Assembly (NCBI GenBank): GCA_963667875.2
Contig: CAXXGC010000005.1
Coordinates: 248,001-312,000 of the forward strand
DNA: 64,000 nucleotides
From: JAEXOD01 sp963667875
GTDB lineage: Bacteria > Bacteroidota > Ignavibacteria > Ignavibacteriales > Melioribacteraceae
Direction of reading: 5' to 3'
Below are positions 63,033-64,000 of the stretch, one piece after another. The notes beneath the pieces were generated by a model, which ran no database searches, was not told where the DNA came from, and was given only the letters and a program-made list of their open reading frames with translations. Position 1 is the first letter of the stretch. The number at the start of each line of letters is the position of its first letter. Made by a program: the position numbers and the translations under genes.

Positions 63033-64000
63033 CTTCTCTTAACCATGAATTTATTAGTTTTGCTGCTTCAGTTGGATTTTTTACCGCATAATGAACAATT
63101 TTATCTTGTCTTACACGTTTTTCTGTTGCTGCATCAGTAATTTCGTCTTCTATATCTCCTATATCCAACATTTGTTTCTTCTTAGGGCTTCCGCTGCTTA
63201 GTTGTGGAAGTCCGCTGCCACCACTTGATTCTCCACCGGCAGTTAAATCACCTACTGCTTCATCTCTATAACTTACTGTACCAACCAATATTTTTTCGTT
63301 TTTTAATTTTTTCATTAATCCTTTTAATATAAATAATGATGCTCCTACTGCAACAAACAACATTATTATATTTGACCATTCCTCAATATTAAAACTTGAG
63401 GTTGCAGTCAATTGTGAATCGTCCTCTAAACGAGTTTCAAAAGGAATACTTTCACAGGTTACAATATCGTTCCTTGTTTCATTAATTCCAACAGATTGTT
63501 TAATTATTTGTTCCAATTTCGTCAATTGTGCTTCAGGTCTTGGTTCAATAATTTTTTCTACCTTATCTCCGGTCTTTACTTCTCTTGTTATTCCATTTAT
63601 TACCGCTGCAAGAGTAACACGTTTAATATTTCCGGCTCCTTCAATTACACGTTCTATTGTTTTGCTGATTTCATAGTTTGTTGTCGAGTTTTCTGATGTT
63701 GTTCCTGTCGAATCTCCTGCATTTTTACCGCCGGTATTCTGTTTTACACTTTGTTCGGAAACTGCCACCTGCGATTCAGGATCGTAAGTTTCCATAGTTT
63801 TTTCAACTTGATTAAAATCAAGATCTACATTAACTTTAACAATTGAATTTCCATAACCAAGTACATTATCAAGAATTGTTTGTGCTTTATTAGCTAAATA
63901 ATTTTCTATTGCCGATTTAATTTCGTATTGTTTATTACTTACATAAGTTAAAGAATTTTCATCTTCGTTTTTAGATAATAATCTACCTCTTGTGTCAATA
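63022..64000 (-). CDS. fliF: Flagellar MS-ring protein FliF (C-terminal part; gene runs off the window)
   Basis: The frame is open to the right edge; the visible 325 residues begin IDTRGRLLSKNED and lack the N-terminal membrane helix and ring-building motifs. The ATG at 63795 is internal, since in-frame coding with typical FliF text (ENYLANKAQTILDNVLGYGNS, VKVNVDLDFNQVEKTMETYDPES) continues before it. A second membrane helix (about 145-163 of the M-started part) and the C-terminal FliG-binding tail VKNPTEAAKLINSWLREDE are present. It overlaps fliG by 11 bp. FliF is the base of the whole basal body. Confidence 0.96.
   Translation of the reverse strand, partial: IDTRGRLLSKNEDENSLTYVSNKQYEIKSAIENYLANKAQTILDNVLGYGNSIVKVNVDLDFNQVEKTMETYDPESQVAVSEQSVKQNTGGKNAGDSTGTTSENSTTNYEISKTIERVIEGAGNIKRVTLAAVINGITREVKTGDKVEKIIEPRPEAQLTKLEQIIKQSVGINETRNDIVTCESIPFETRLEDDSQLTATSSFNIEEWSNIIMLFVAVGASLFILKGLMKKLKNEKILVGTVSYRDEAVGDLTAGGESSGGSGLPQLSSGSPKKKQMLDIGDIEDEITDAATEKRVRQDKIVHYAVKNPTEAAKLINSWLREDEY

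Noticed and set aside
63022..63795. A complete 257-residue gene starting at 63795
   Set aside because: The frame stays open to the window edge and the residues before this ATG are typical of FliF, so this is the end of a longer gene.

Overview
The window is strongly AT-rich and is mostly one large flagellar gene block with accessory genes to its left. Low GC, Asn/Lys/Ile-rich proteins, secreted proteins joining fibronectin-III repeats to a formylglycine-enzyme-like domain, PAS-rich histidine kinases and short hairpin repeats of a Bacteroidota/Ignavibacteriota type together suggest a motile member of the Ignavibacteria (Bacteroidota/Chlorobi superphylum). That placement is inference; no rRNA or universal marker gene is present.

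Left part (1-18555): a truncated gene start, a four-helix-bundle protein, a secreted FN3/FGE-like lipoprotein with a second secreted protein, an ion permease, a five-PAS histidine kinase, a rightward fliW (the only rightward gene), a YdjC-like deacetylase, a class V aminotransferase, a 1.47-kb repeat-filled gap, an OPT-family transporter, a secreted subtilase and a membrane protein.

Middle part (18691-39360): two leftward operons. The first (25290 to 18691) is fliW-csrA-REC/HPt-motA-motB-REC-REC/DHp-unknown-PAS kinase, so stator genes and the CsrA/FliW switch sit inside a phosphorelay cluster. The second (39360 to 25709) is small membrane protein-fliA-HDOD-HDOD-kinase-like protein-membrane protein-fliK-like-small ORF-flgF-flgG-flgA-flgH-flgI-flgJ-flgN-flgK-flgL, closed by a terminator.

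Right part (39719-64000): fliL-M-N-O-P-Q-R-flhB-flhA-flhF-flhG (48833 to 39719), a 1.7-kb gap full of palindromes and inverted repeats, then fliF(partial)-G-H-I-J-motE-like-fliK-flgD-TIGR02530 protein-flgE (64000 to 50538). Together these encode the MS ring, C ring, export gate and ATPase, part of the rod, the P and L rings, hook, junction proteins, stator and sigma-28. Flagellin, fliD, fliS, flgB, flgC, fliE and chemotaxis genes are not in the window.

The most unusual points are a giant FliK (about 1859 residues) with near-identical 147-bp tandem repeats, a second FliK-like protein in another operon, a hook-protein D2-like domain inserted in FlgL, two FliW paralogues, a histidine-kinase-like protein without its phosphoacceptor His, a structured leader before flgE, and a family of composite hairpin repeats shared between two distant gaps.
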